DNA of 64,000 bases from Echinicola pacifica DSM 19836 (GCF_000373245.1 NZ_KB890750.1:165255-229254); one strand, 5' to 3'. Shown: positions 1 through 9,615, counted from the stretch's first letter. Notes: generated by a model not told the origin, from the sequence alone. Numbers and translations: made by a program.

Positions 1-183
1 ATCATGGAAGGCATCGAGGGTTGGAGTCTTAATAATGGGGTTCCCCATAGATCCTAAGTCTCCAGTCCCCTGGTCATCGGTGATTACAAAAATGATATTA
101 GGTTTTTGCTGAGCAATAAGTTCGCTCTGAAATACCATTGCAAGCCCGAGCAAGGTGATTAGCGGTTTAAACAGGTTTTTCAT
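1..183 (-). CDS. Sulfatase, N-terminal 61 codons (cut by window edge)
   Basis: The gene begins with ATG at 183 and runs off the left edge, so only 61 codons are visible. They encode a signal peptide ending near LIAQQ, then the start of a type I sulfatase (alkaline-phosphatase fold): [20 protein letters not shown], whose Asp-Asp pair supplies metal ligands. The catalytic Cys motif would lie just outside the window. The sequence closely matches the start of the next two genes upstream (DDQGMGDL at 254-1738, DDAGYGDY at 1824-3383), so it appears to be the third member of a tandem sulfatase set at the 3' end of the first locus. Sulfate ester hydrolysis in the periplasm or at the surface is expected. 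The substrate is unknown. Confidence 0.85.
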   Translation of the reverse strand, partial: MKNLFKPLITLLGLAMVFQSELIAQQKPNIIFVITDDQGTGDLGSMGNPIIKTPTLDAFHD

Positions 184-253
184 CTATTTTATATTTAAGT
201 TTAAGTAATTCTTTGTAAGTAATCTAGAGAGAACAGTCTCCTTTTACACTGCC

Positions 254-1738
254 TTAGTCAATTTTCTCTGGAGCCCATTTGGGTATGCCCATCTCTTCTA
301 GCTGTTCCGTATATCGTATAGCCAAAGGTTGATCTTCGGATTTGACCAAGGGCAGGCCTTCATTTACCATCAGAGGCTTTGTGGCTACCCACCAGCTATC
401 GTATGCTGCTCGTAGTTGGGAGACCACCTCTGGATATTTGGCTGCAACATCATTATTTTCGGATGGGTCTTTAGAAATATCAAACAACATAGTATTGTTG
501 ACAAACCGCCATTGCTGCGTTCTTACCGCCATGCTTTTATATTTTGCATTTTCCATTTCTCCAGCAGCCCACCTTCCACAATGAATAAATAATTCCCGGT
601 CGGCCCAGGATGCCTGAGGATTCTCCAATAGTGGTATGAGTGATTTTCCACTTAAGTCCTGCATAGTATCAGGTAATTTTGCGCCAGCCAGCTCACTAAA
701 AGTCTGATATAAATCAATGTGAGCAGTAAGTCCATCAATGTCCACTCCTTCTCCCAGCTGACCTTTCCAATACCAAAATGCAGGAACGTGAGTACCTCCT
801 TCAAAAGGTGAATTTTTAGCTCCACGCATATTCGCATTAAAGTGGCTGACCTCTTCACCATTCAAGGAACCTTTCAAATGTGTTGCGCCATTATCCGTCA
901 TGAAGATGACCAGCGTGTTTTCCAAGGCATCCCATGCTTCCAGTTTTTGCATGAGTTCGCCGATATTATCGTCAATATTCTCCACCATTCCATACCTTCC
1001 GGCAGTCCCCTGGTCGTAACCCATTTCCAAAAAGCGCTCTGTATATTGCTCTGGCGCCACCAAAGGAGCATGCGGAGCATTTAAGGAGATATAAGCGAAA
1101 AATGGCTGTTTTCTCTCATGCTGCTTTCTGATCCAGGCTTTTGCTGCGTCAAAAAATAGATCCGTACAATAGCCCTCTGTTTGGACAATGGTATCGTTAT
1201 GTAAAAGCACATTATCAAAATATAAATTCTCTTTATTGGCAGGGAAATCGCCAAACCTGCTCTGCCCTATCCCACCAGCTCCATGTATCAGGACCTCATC
1301 AAATCCCCGATTTCCAGGTAGATACTCTTCCTCATCTCCCAAGTGCCATTTGCCGAATATACCCGTGGTATAACCCGCCGACTGTAAAGCCTGAGGCAGG
1401 GTAAAGACCTCCAGGGCCATTCGCTCCCGTTGGAAGATGGTATGCGTCACCCCAACTTCAAAAGGTCGTGCACCACTCATAATTGCCGAACGTGTCGGGG
1501 CGCAAGTAGGGCTCACATGATAATCAGTGAAGCGGGTTGATTGGCTATAGAGCTTATCCATATTAGGGGTTCTCAGCACAGTATTACCCATGCAGGACAG
1601 ATCACCCATTCCTTGATCATCTGTCAACACCAGGATGATATTAGGACGGCTATTTTTTAGGGATTTGGTTTGCGCCATTCCGACCGTCACATAGAATGTG
1701 AGGAAAGAAAAAAGAACGATGGTTCGAGTGGTTTTCAT
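254..1738 (-). CDS. Secreted sulfatase (family S1, CAPTR active site)
   Basis: This 494-residue secreted sulfatase hydrolyses a sulfate ester, presumably on an algal glycan. A signal peptide (about residues 1-22) precedes the core. The metal-binding LTDDQG lies near residue 39. The formylglycine motif CAPTR starts at Cys79, so maturation by a formylglycine-generating or radical-SAM enzyme is required. GKWHLGD and FMTDNGA complete the classical active site. It is a close relative of the next gene (1824-3383), sharing HVSP.C, GVTHT.F.RER and RGFDEV..H..GGIGQ, which suggests tandem duplication. It is followed by a third copy at 183-1. It is the penultimate visible gene of the minus-strand operon headed by susC at 14357. 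The exact S1 subfamily cannot be fixed by eye. Confidence 0.93.
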   Translation of the reverse strand: MKTTRTIVLFSFLTFYVTVGMAQTKSLKNSRPNIILVLTDDQGMGDLSCMGNTVLRTPNMDKLYSQSTRFTDYHVSPTCAPTRSAIMSGARPFEVGVTHTIFQRERMALEVFTLPQALQSAGYTTGIFGKWHLGDEEEYLPGNRGFDEVLIHGAGGIGQSRFGDFPANKENLYFDNVLLHNDTIVQTEGYCTDLFFDAAKAWIRKQHERKQPFFAYISLNAPHAPLVAPEQYTERFLEMGYDQGTAGRYGMVENIDDNIGELMQKLEAWDALENTLVIFMTDNGATHLKGSLNGEEVSHFNANMRGAKNSPFEGGTHVPAFWYWKGQLGEGVDIDGLTAHIDLYQTFSELAGAKLPDTMQDLSGKSLIPLLENPQASWADRELFIHCGRWAAGEMENAKYKSMAVRTQQWRFVNNTMLFDISKDPSENNDVAAKYPEVVSQLRAAYDSWWVATKPLMVNEGLPLVKSEDQPLAIRYTEQLEEMGIPKWAPEKID

Positions 1739-1749
1739 TTATTGGGTTT

Positions 1750-1760
1750 AGGTTAATGTG
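1750..1760 (-). promoter_or_regulatory. Leader motif CACATTAACC(T), copy 1
   Basis: On the minus strand this reads CACATTAACCT, 11 bases upstream of the ATG at 1738. Exact or near-exact copies (CACATTAACCC) precede three other minus-strand genes (starts at 9597, 14357 and 26770). The role is unknown. The position fits a translation-leader element or a shared operator half-site. Confidence 0.45.
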
Positions 1761-1823
1761 GTAATTGTTTAGAATTGAAGGAATTATCTCTTGATTTTAG
1801 GGAAGCAAGACCCCTATATCGGA

Positions 1824-3383
1824 TCACTCCTTTTTTGCCTTATTGGCCCAGTTTTTTTCGTTTCGCTCAGCGATTTCCTGACTCATCTTAACAGCATTAT
1901 TCGGATCCATGCGGTTTAGAAGTTCCTCGTCAGGTTCTCCGCCAAACTGTTTCCAGTAAAGCTCCTTCATTGGATTTATTTTGGGGCCAATCTTATCTTC
2001 ATTTATCAATAATGGTTGTACTTCCATCCACCAGAGTTCATAAATGGCGCGAAGCTCTGCCACCACTTCAGGATGCTCAGAGATGACATTTTTATTTTCC
2101 CCACGGTCCGCTTTTAAATCATACAATTCGGTATTATTTACAAGTGTAAATCTGGAATTCTGGATTGCGGACCTCCTATACTTGGACTCGGATGCTTTGC
2201 CTTGAGCCCAGTTTCCGAAATGATGCACCAGTGTGCGATCTTCCCATGCGGATTCTGGGTTTTTAAGTAAGGGCACTAGGCTTATCCCATCAAGTTGATT
2301 TTGTGTGTTTGTAGGCAATTTCGCTCCGGCCACCTCAGCAAGTGTTGGAAAAATATCGATATGTGCGGTCAGGGCATCGGTCTCGGTATTGGGTAGAATG
2401 CCGCCCTTTGGCCACCTAACAAACATTGGCACGCGAGTTCCACCCTGATAAGGAGAACCCTTTCCCTCACGCATACCAGCATTGAAGATGGGTACACCTT
2501 TGGTACCTCCATTGTCAGATCCCATAAAGATTACAAGTGTATTATCGGAAATACCCCAGTCCTCAAGCTTAAGAAGGAGCTCTCCAAAATTTGTATCTAC
2601 ATTTTCCAGCATTCCATAAAACTTTGCCGTTTCCTCATCTACACCTGGGAGGCCAAGATAATGTTGGTAATATTTCTCAGGCACTATGTATGGGCCATGG
2701 GCAGCATTTAGCGGTAGGTAAGTGAAGAAGGGTTCATTCTTTTCCCTTTTTTCATTCATCCATTGGAGGGCTTGCTCGAAAAACAGATCAGTACTGTATC
2801 CTATCTTTTTCTCCCAGATTCCATTATGCCAAAGTGCAGGATTGATATTGCTGTTTCCTGGTGCATCACCACAGGATCCCGGGAAAGTTTGTCCGATACC
2901 GCCTCCGGCGTGAATATACACTTCATCAAACCCACGGTTTTCTGGACGGTAAGGCGCTTCATCACCTAAATGCCATTTGCCGAAAATTCCAGTGGCATAC
3001 CCTGCCTCCTGAAGCATCTGGGAAATAGTGACGGTCTCCAGACTTAAGCGCTCCCGCTCAAAAACGGTATGTGTTACACCATTCTTAAACTCATGGCGAC
3101 CACTCATCAGCGCTGCCCTGGTGGGAGAACACTTCGGACTTACATGGAATTGGGTGAAGAGCAGACTTTCCTCTTTGAAAGCATCTACCATAGGGGTATG
3201 GATAATCGGACTTCCCAAACTTGCATAATCCCCATAACCTGCATCATCAGGCATAATTATTATGATATTTGGCTGGGCAGATTGCGCATGAGCCAATGAA
3301 GTACACTGTGCCGATATCAACCAACCAAAAATAACCAGCAGTATTGCAGTTGGAAAGGACTTAAATCTTATCGTTTGTTTCAT
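1824..3383 (-). CDS. Secreted sulfatase (family S1, CSPTR active site)
   Basis: A 519-residue sulfatase with a long signal peptide that ends near AHAQS (residue 35). Active-site landmarks are IMPDDAG near residue 45, CSPTR starting at Cys85, GKWHLGD and MGSDNGG. It shares long conserved stretches with the neighbouring sulfatase at 254-1738, including RGFDEV.IH..GGIGQ. It is likely a paralogue with a different sulfate position or sugar preference. The C-terminus has about 40 extra charged residues, ending in NKAKKE. It lies 7 bases downstream of the GH29 fucosidase stop, so the two are almost certainly co-transcribed. That supports removal of sulfate from a fucose-containing chain (inference). 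Confidence 0.93.
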   Translation of the reverse strand: MKQTIRFKSFPTAILLVIFGWLISAQCTSLAHAQSAQPNIIIIMPDDAGYGDYASLGSPIIHTPMVDAFKEESLLFTQFHVSPKCSPTRAALMSGRHEFKNGVTHTVFERERLSLETVTISQMLQEAGYATGIFGKWHLGDEAPYRPENRGFDEVYIHAGGGIGQTFPGSCGDAPGNSNINPALWHNGIWEKKIGYSTDLFFEQALQWMNEKREKNEPFFTYLPLNAAHGPYIVPEKYYQHYLGLPGVDEETAKFYGMLENVDTNFGELLLKLEDWGISDNTLVIFMGSDNGGTKGVPIFNAGMREGKGSPYQGGTRVPMFVRWPKGGILPNTETDALTAHIDIFPTLAEVAGAKLPTNTQNQLDGISLVPLLKNPESAWEDRTLVHHFGNWAQGKASESKYRRSAIQNSRFTLVNNTELYDLKADRGENKNVISEHPEVVAELRAIYELWWMEVQPLLINEDKIGPKINPMKELYWKQFGGEPDEELLNRMDPNNAVKMSQEIAERNEKNWANKAKKE

Positions 3384-3390
3384 TGTTTTG

Positions 3391-4512
3391 CTAATTTAAT
3401 CTTCGACGTTTACCGACCTCTTTGAGCGTTTTTATATCATCAGGAAAGACCGTCCCATCCGGTAGTGGGCCAATATTCAGTAATAAATTTGCCTTCACTT
3501 TTTTGGTATCACTTAGCATTTGCATTACCTCATCGGCTGTTTTGTGCCCGACATCATTGTCCCTATCATAGCCCCAGGCGTAAGGCTGCATCGTATTGCT
3601 GATTTCCAGCGGAATGTCAGAGTCCCCTTCGTAATCCCGCTCTGGCGCTTTGAAATCCTCTGTTCCCAAAATACCTTGCTTATAAGAAACGAGCACTTGA
3701 GGCTGCAGAGAATGAATATGATCGTACAATTCCTGTAGTTTCAATTCTGGAAGCAAGTCGGGACGGGAGTTTGGCACTGCCCTTCCATCCAACCAAATAC
3801 CAGCCACAGGACCATATTGGGTCAATAATTCAGTGATTTGATTTTTCATAAATTCCACATAAAGTTGTAAATCTTTCTCCTCACCATATTTATAGGATTC
3901 CTCTCGAGGATCATAGTCGGGTTTGGGATTTCCACCCCACTCATCCCTATCAGGGGAATGAGGGTGTTTCCAGTCGCGACCATGAGAGTAATAGAAAAAT
4001 AAGCCCAAGCCTTTTTCCTGACATTGCTCAGCCAATTCGGCAATTAGGTCACGCTTGGCAGCACTATTTGTACTTTTGAAATCACTGTATTTGGTGTCAA
4101 ACAAACTAAATCCATCATGGTGACGCGTCGTAATATTTATATATTTCATGCCTGCTTCCACGGCTAAATCGGTGATAAAGTCTGCATCAAAATTTTTGGC
4201 AGTGAACTGATCGGCCAGCTTAGCATATTCATCAGGTCTGATTTTGGCGCGCAATTGCACCCATTCGGCTGGAGTGGAGTGGATATCACCCCAATAGCCT
4301 TCTGCTAAGCTGTATAATCCATAGTGGATAAACATCCCAAATTCAGCCTTCCTAAACCAGGCCAGTGCAGCCTCTCGTGGATCCTCTGCATAGGTGTTTT
4401 CATAACCTTTGAGGTAGGTAGGGACTTGATCGCGTGTGCTGCATGCGGAGATAGTGATACAGAATATTACTATACCCATGAGCGCACAACTAACATTATT
4501 TAGTCTTTTCAT
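3391..4512 (-). CDS. Alpha-L-fucosidase, GH29 (lipoprotein, catalytic domain only)
   Basis: A 373-residue GH29 exo-alpha-L-fucosidase. The N-terminus is a lipoprotein signal with lipobox ISAC near residue 24. GH29 signatures are AEFGMFIHYGLYS, TPAEWVQL, ITTRHHDGFSLF and AGIWLDG. The Asp of WLDG occupies the expected nucleophile position. NLLLNIGPLPDG marks the end of the barrel, and the protein stops about 20 residues later. The C-terminal beta-sandwich found in many GH29 enzymes is therefore missing, making it short for the family. It sits between GH95 (15 bases upstream) and a sulfatase (7 bases downstream) in one operon. Release of terminal fucose from desulfated fuco-oligosaccharides is the likely job. 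Confidence 0.92.
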   Translation of the reverse strand: MKRLNNVSCALMGIVIFCITISACSTRDQVPTYLKGYENTYAEDPREAALAWFRKAEFGMFIHYGLYSLAEGYWGDIHSTPAEWVQLRAKIRPDEYAKLADQFTAKNFDADFITDLAVEAGMKYINITTRHHDGFSLFDTKYSDFKSTNSAAKRDLIAELAEQCQEKGLGLFFYYSHGRDWKHPHSPDRDEWGGNPKPDYDPREESYKYGEEKDLQLYVEFMKNQITELLTQYGPVAGIWLDGRAVPNSRPDLLPELKLQELYDHIHSLQPQVLVSYKQGILGTEDFKAPERDYEGDSDIPLEISNTMQPYAWGYDRDNDVGHKTADEVMQMLSDTKKVKANLLLNIGPLPDGTVFPDDIKTLKEVGKRRRLN

Positions 4513-4527
4513 ATTCTAAAATTTCAC

Positions 4528-7221
4528 TTAACGCATAAGCCAAATCACGGTGGCACCTTCCTTACTTTCGCGACCGTTCTCCCCTACTGCGGTGACCTTT
4601 AGAGTCATCTGGCTTACCCTATTCAGATCAGGGATTATATATTCATAATTGGTTTCTGTGATTTTTGAAGCTAGTAGCTCATAATCTGGCGCATTGCCCA
4701 CAGCACGATAAATAGTATATGATGCAGCGTCCGGGCTAGCCTTCCATGAGAGTTTGATAGCCCCACCTTCAGCAGACCTATCCATTGTTAGCTTTGAGGG
4801 AGCATTCACGGCAAGGTATTGGGGAATGGAAGTAAATACATAGGTCTGACCCATTTCCGTAGGGATACTTATTTGGTCTGTACCATTAGCCGTAAATTCC
4901 ACCGGCTGATTTTTAGCTGTTTTAATAGTTGCCTTTGCGATATTGGGATACTTTAAGGTTAAGATTCCTCCTGATTTTGAGAGAATTTCAAGCTTTTCAG
5001 CCATTCCAACGGACCATTTCGCAGAAACCTCAAAGTTTCCGCGTGCCAATAATCCACTGTAGCTCCCCTCTGACCAGGCTTCTGGTAGTGCGGTCAATGG
5101 AGCAAGTATATAGTCCTGACTCTGCAAGAGCATCTCAGCAAGTCCGGCAGTGGAACCATAATTCGCATCCGCCTGAAACAATGGGTCTCCTCGATGATCA
5201 TTGAACAAGTTATGTAAGTAATTTTCACTCAATAATTCTTTATAATATAAATAGGCCTCTTCCCCATTGTGAAGTCGAGCCCACATGGCTATCCGTTCGG
5301 CTCGTGCCCATCCAATTTTGGTTTCGTGAGAACGTTTTATCAAACTAACTCTCGCAGCATCAAGCCATGCAGGAGTATTATCATTGATCAACTGCCCTGG
5401 ATATAAGCCTAGAAGCATGGAGGTATGGCGATGTAGGGTGTCACCGATATCGTCAAAGTATTCTTCCTGACGGAATTCTTTAATTTGTCCTGATTTTCCG
5501 ACCTGAATTGGGTCTAGTAAAGGGAGCTGTGATTCAAATGTTGGCAAGCGTGGATCAGAACGGCCCAGAATCTCTGCGGCCTTCAGGGTGTTGTGATGAT
5601 TTTCATAAAACATCTGCTGGTCGAAGGTGGTGCCAACTGTATTTCTTAGCTTTTGTTCCGGGCTGGAAGATGGATTCGCGAGAAGGAATCCATTGGTATT
5701 CGTGACAAATCTGGATACAAAATTGGCCTGATCATAGATTACTGGATATATTTCATCGGCTAGCAGTGACTCATCCCGCAAAAAGTCGTAATAATCCCAA
5801 AACAGAAGTCCGATCCAGGAACCTGTACCAAAGCCAGCAACGGGTGACTTGCCCGGGACATTATAGGGGTTGCTCCAAAATGGGCCAGACCACCCATTTT
5901 CTCCATTAGGGTCAAGCTGCGAACTGTTATACTGCTTGATGTATTCGGTAGCATATAGCCTTTGTCGAGGCTCAAAAGTGCTAAAATAGTCCAAGTAGGA
6001 CTGAAATAACTCAGACAAATTAGTAGAGAAGACCGGTGCATAAGCCATTTGCAGGTTTGTATCATGCAAGTACTGAGACGACCATGGTGGTCTTTCATAC
6101 ACGTTCCAGATGCCTTGAAGATGTGGTGGAAGGGTGCCTTTCCTGGAAGAGCAAATCAACATATAGCGCCCAAATTGGAATGCAAGCTCCTCAAGGTAAG
6201 TACTCGAGGCACCATTGGGATAGGCATCTACCAACTCGTTGGTGGGAATAGTCGGTTCAGTAGCTCCAAGATCAAAATTTACCCGACCATATAACTCTTG
6301 ATAATCAGCTTGATGTCTTTCTAATAATTCCTCATATGATTTCCCTGCCGCATTTTTCATATAGGCATTGACCTTCTGATGAGGATCTGGGAACCCCTCC
6401 AGTTTCCCGGTCGGATTGTCAACTAAAAATACCTGAGGGTCAAGCTCATAGTTGGTCCCTACGGCTATCAGAATCACAGCACTATTAGCATCCGAAACGC
6501 TGATAGTACCTTCATTTGATGCCTCCATTGTGCCCCCTTCCGGGATAACTTTAAATTGTCCCTCATACTTCACTTCATAGTAATTCATTACCCCCGAAAG
6601 CGTAATTAAATCACCCGATGCCGATACAGAACCTGACTTCCCTTCTCCCAGGTAGGGAATAGTAGGACGTAGTGTAAATGACAATTTTCCTTCTTCCGAG
6701 GCAGCCAAGCGGATTACCATGACTTTATCAGGGTAACTGGTAAAATAATCCCTAGAGTACTTTATACTATCTTGCTCATAGCCCACAGAAGATACCCCTT
6801 TATTTAGGTTCAATTCCTGCTTATAATTCTGGGTATTAGGGTGATCGAAATCAATATAAACCTCTGCAAAATTGTTTAAGCCTCTTCGGTTAAGGCCACG
6901 ATCCTCACCCCAATCGTATAAGCTATTTTCGGTGATTTGAATTCGTTCCGTTTCCGTACCACCAAAGATGTTGACCCCCATATAGCCATTTCCCATTGGA
7001 ATCGAACGATTGATCCAGCCTTCATTATTATTTGGCGCTGATTCCTTGTACCATAGGCGAAGTGTCTTGTTCGGTCTGTCGGCCTTATCAGAAGTTAATA
7101 AAAGAGTATTTTGGCATCCTGAGAAAATCATGCAGGATAGCAGTATTACCAGTACATTTGCCTTCATTTTTTTTGACACCATTAAAACCATCTTACTTAA
7201 TTGATTACTATTATTCTTCAT
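4528..7221 (-). CDS. GH95 alpha-L-fucosidase/galactosidase-like lipoprotein with C-terminal FnIII domain
   Basis: GH95 enzymes are inverting alpha-L-fucosidases or alpha-L-galactosidases. I start it at ATG 7221, which is preceded by AAGGAA and leads to a hydrophobic stretch with lipobox FSGC. An upstream in-frame ATG at 7359 would add 46 residues before that signal and looks spurious. Family marks are WINRSIPMGNG, ITENSLYDWG and LQGIW. SSSPE near 5660 matches the general-acid Glu motif, and QADANYGSTAG near 5165 contains the catalytic-base Asp. The substrate-site motif usually read HTNIN is LHDTN near 6060, so the first Asn is replaced by Asp. The last ~95 residues form a fibronectin type III-like domain. 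It is co-operonic with GH29 and the GH141-like gene, which supports fucose chemistry. Confidence 0.88.
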   Translation of the reverse strand: MKNNSNQLSKMVLMVSKKMKANVLVILLSCMIFSGCQNTLLLTSDKADRPNKTLRLWYKESAPNNNEGWINRSIPMGNGYMGVNIFGGTETERIQITENSLYDWGEDRGLNRRGLNNFAEVYIDFDHPNTQNYKQELNLNKGVSSVGYEQDSIKYSRDYFTSYPDKVMVIRLAASEEGKLSFTLRPTIPYLGEGKSGSVSASGDLITLSGVMNYYEVKYEGQFKVIPEGGTMEASNEGTISVSDANSAVILIAVGTNYELDPQVFLVDNPTGKLEGFPDPHQKVNAYMKNAAGKSYEELLERHQADYQELYGRVNFDLGATEPTIPTNELVDAYPNGASSTYLEELAFQFGRYMLICSSRKGTLPPHLQGIWNVYERPPWSSQYLHDTNLQMAYAPVFSTNLSELFQSYLDYFSTFEPRQRLYATEYIKQYNSSQLDPNGENGWSGPFWSNPYNVPGKSPVAGFGTGSWIGLLFWDYYDFLRDESLLADEIYPVIYDQANFVSRFVTNTNGFLLANPSSSPEQKLRNTVGTTFDQQMFYENHHNTLKAAEILGRSDPRLPTFESQLPLLDPIQVGKSGQIKEFRQEEYFDDIGDTLHRHTSMLLGLYPGQLINDNTPAWLDAARVSLIKRSHETKIGWARAERIAMWARLHNGEEAYLYYKELLSENYLHNLFNDHRGDPLFQADANYGSTAGLAEMLLQSQDYILAPLTALPEAWSEGSYSGLLARGNFEVSAKWSVGMAEKLEILSKSGGILTLKYPNIAKATIKTAKNQPVEFTANGTDQISIPTEMGQTYVFTSIPQYLAVNAPSKLTMDRSAEGGAIKLSWKASPDAASYTIYRAVGNAPDYELLASKITETNYEYIIPDLNRVSQMTLKVTAVGENGRESKEGATVIWLMR

Positions 7222-7362
7222 GATTTCCTTATTCTTATCAGAGGGAAAATGAAAATCCCATTTAGTTTTTGCAGCCCTGGCACCCTTGGATTGGTGCCTA
7301 AAAGCCTGAAAATAGATACCCCTATAGGCAGCCAGCATTTCTTCATTTTTCATACCCATCGA

Positions 7363-9597
7363 TTAATCTTTCAAACCCATTTTGGAAACATCCAATTGTT
7401 CTATCCCTAGCTTTAAGGCAGGACTACCGTCCTGGAAACCAAAATCCCCTTTCGCAGGATCAATGAATTTAGGATCTCCAAATAGACTTGCCTTCTCATT
7501 TCCTACCGCTCTCATCCGCTCAAAATGCGCTACCATCCAATTCGGATCAGTAGGATGGAAATAAAGATTGGAATCCATTTTTGTGTCTTCCAGATTTGGA
7601 AGACCTGTGATTTGATCTCTTCGAGGTCTTTCATTATTGGCGTTTCCACCATCTGGATGTGCAATAATTATATTATGGTAAATTTTTGATCCCGGCACCG
7701 GAACCCACTCGAAACTCAAATAGCCGGAGAAGGGGGCAACTCGTGGAGCGACGATGAAATTGTTAATGATATCATTGACCCCCTTCGAAGCAATACCAGC
7801 ACTGAAGCCGAAATTGTTGTATAGCACATTGCCATATATGAAGGTTTCATGCTGATCATCATCACATCTGATGGGGGCTGGCATGGATTCTTCCAGATTA
7901 TCATGCAAATAATTATAGCGGATTATATTACCGGTACCAGCACCGGATACATAGATGCAATTGCCATCAGAAAGCAATTGGACGGCATCTGTGATCTCAT
8001 TATATTCTACCAGGTTGTGTCTGGAGTGGTTGTACTTCTCGCGTTTCTTCCAATCTTCATAATGCTCATCACCCTCATTCTTGTCTTCCTGAGTGATTTC
8101 CTGATGTCTCACCGTTTTTCCTCCCTCACCACCTGGCTTCCTGTTTGGAGTCACACGGTTAGTGATCAAGATTCCAGCATAACCACTGTGATGAAGGAAA
8201 TTATTGGCGATATGATTATGGCCACTCTGCCAAGCCCATATCCCGGGAGAATGCCATGTGATCTGGCTAAAATGGTGAATGTGATTATTGATGATATCGT
8301 TATGATGATTGACGTCTTTAGTGCCAGGGCCGTAGCCTGACAATAGAATACCCGCTTCCCCCAGATAGGCAAATTCACTGTCTTCCACTCTGTTTCGCTG
8401 CGCAAATAAATCAAAGCGAACACCGGAACCTCCAGACTGAGTAAAGGTACATTCGATCACCTGGCAGTTTTCAGCTCCCCGGAAGCGAAGCAGGGCCGTA
8501 GGTCTATCAAACATATCCCAATCGTGCTGCATTCCCCAGCCAATTTGATCTTCATCATTGGTCCATGCTCGGCGATCAGCATGTGAAAAAGTGATGCCCT
8601 TGAAAGTGATACCCTGTACTGGCCGATCAGTAAGACCATCATAGTCTATTTTACCTTCTACGCGGATAAGCTCACTGGTAGCAGGTGCAAGGATTCCATA
8701 CGGAGAACCATCTTCTGCGGGATTGGCTGGCCATAAATAAATCTTGCGAGTTTTGGAATTTATCACCCACTCTCCTGCTTCATCCAGTGCATCCATCGTA
8801 TTCTCAATCCAAGCGGAGTTCCCATCTTTAGTATGGACCCATCCGGCTAAAGGCCCTATTTCATAGGTTGCCGAAACACTTGTTTTTGCAATGCCATTTT
8901 CCTCATCCACAGATTCAAGCGGAAGCATATTGATCATCCATGCGCGGCTGGGTCTTATATTCAGTTCCACATCCTGAAGGTTGTCCCAGTTCTTTAATTT
9001 TCCTTTGGGGAAGTACAAGGTCTTTTTATCGCCTGATTTTAATGGAACAAAGCCATCTGCTCTGGCACGATTTAGCCGACCAGAGCCATCATATAAGGTG
9101 TAGAATTTATCCAGACTTGCCGGAATGTCCGCAACCCATACTTTTCCTTTGGCTGCTTCTGTAAGGTCAGACAAATCATCAGTTGCCAATTGCCAGCCTT
9201 CCACAGGAATACCCGAACTGAGAATCGGATTTTCCCCGGGATAGCCCTGAATTGTCAAATATGCCGGCCCCTCTAAGGTACCGGCTCCTGGCTTATCAGG
9301 TTTATTATTTTGTATCGGAGACGGATCACCATCCTCTATTCCCAAAACCAAAGTTTCCTTGAGCTGATGCCTGCCCTCTCTGAGAAAAACAATAGCTGGA
9401 TTTTCATTCCCAGCATCCCGCAAAGATCGAATAGCATCTATTGCCTGTGGAAGTGATGCAAAAGGTGCTTCAATACTTCCATCAGCCTCATCGTTTCCTT
9501 CTACAGAAACATAGACTTGAATAGGTTCCTTGGGACTACATCCGTAGAAGATAAATACACATAGAAGAATGTTGAAATAGAGGTTTTGGGTTTTCAT
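7363..9597 (-). CDS. Right-handed beta-helix glycosidase-like lipoprotein (GH141-like)
   Basis: A 744-residue lipoprotein (lipobox FYGC near residue 20). It opens with YVSVEGNDEADGS.EAPFASL.QAIDAIR, the typical start of secreted right-handed beta-helix enzymes of the GH141 kind. The middle (about residues 330-640) is a ladder of short His/Asn-rich turns such as HNDIINNHIHHFSQ, HIANNFLHHSGYAGI and NIIRYNYLHDN, as expected of parallel beta-helix rungs. GH141 includes an alpha-L-fucosidase acting on rhamnogalacturonan II and a xylanase. Given GH95 and GH29 next door, a fucosidase is the more likely activity (inference). A polysaccharide lyase of beta-helix type is the alternative. It is the first enzyme gene after susD, separated from it by 213 bases that contain a hairpin. 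Confidence 0.75.
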   Translation of the reverse strand: MKTQNLYFNILLCVFIFYGCSPKEPIQVYVSVEGNDEADGSIEAPFASLPQAIDAIRSLRDAGNENPAIVFLREGRHQLKETLVLGIEDGDPSPIQNNKPDKPGAGTLEGPAYLTIQGYPGENPILSSGIPVEGWQLATDDLSDLTEAAKGKVWVADIPASLDKFYTLYDGSGRLNRARADGFVPLKSGDKKTLYFPKGKLKNWDNLQDVELNIRPSRAWMINMLPLESVDEENGIAKTSVSATYEIGPLAGWVHTKDGNSAWIENTMDALDEAGEWVINSKTRKIYLWPANPAEDGSPYGILAPATSELIRVEGKIDYDGLTDRPVQGITFKGITFSHADRRAWTNDEDQIGWGMQHDWDMFDRPTALLRFRGAENCQVIECTFTQSGGSGVRFDLFAQRNRVEDSEFAYLGEAGILLSGYGPGTKDVNHHNDIINNHIHHFSQITWHSPGIWAWQSGHNHIANNFLHHSGYAGILITNRVTPNRKPGGEGGKTVRHQEITQEDKNEGDEHYEDWKKREKYNHSRHNLVEYNEITDAVQLLSDGNCIYVSGAGTGNIIRYNYLHDNLEESMPAPIRCDDDQHETFIYGNVLYNNFGFSAGIASKGVNDIINNFIVAPRVAPFSGYLSFEWVPVPGSKIYHNIIIAHPDGGNANNERPRRDQITGLPNLEDTKMDSNLYFHPTDPNWMVAHFERMRAVGNEKASLFGDPKFIDPAKGDFGFQDGSPALKLGIEQLDVSKMGLKD

Positions 9598-9604
9598 TGG
9601 TTAA

Positions 9605-9615
9605 GGGTTAATGTG
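9605..9615 (-). promoter_or_regulatory. Leader motif CACATTAACCC, copy 2
   Basis: The minus strand reads CACATTAACCC 7 bases upstream of the GH141-like start at 9597. It is identical to the copies at 14371-14381 and 26780-26790. Confidence 0.45.

Noticed and set aside
7222-7359. N-terminal extension of the GH95 gene to an ATG at 7359
   Set aside because: It would place 46 hydrophilic residues before a clear lipoprotein signal. ATG 7221 has AAGGAA upstream and leads into the signal.
7849-8340. 163-codon plus-strand frame inside the beta-helix gene
   Set aside because: Antisense shadow of the repetitive beta-helix coding sequence; it looks hydrophobic only because of the reverse complement.
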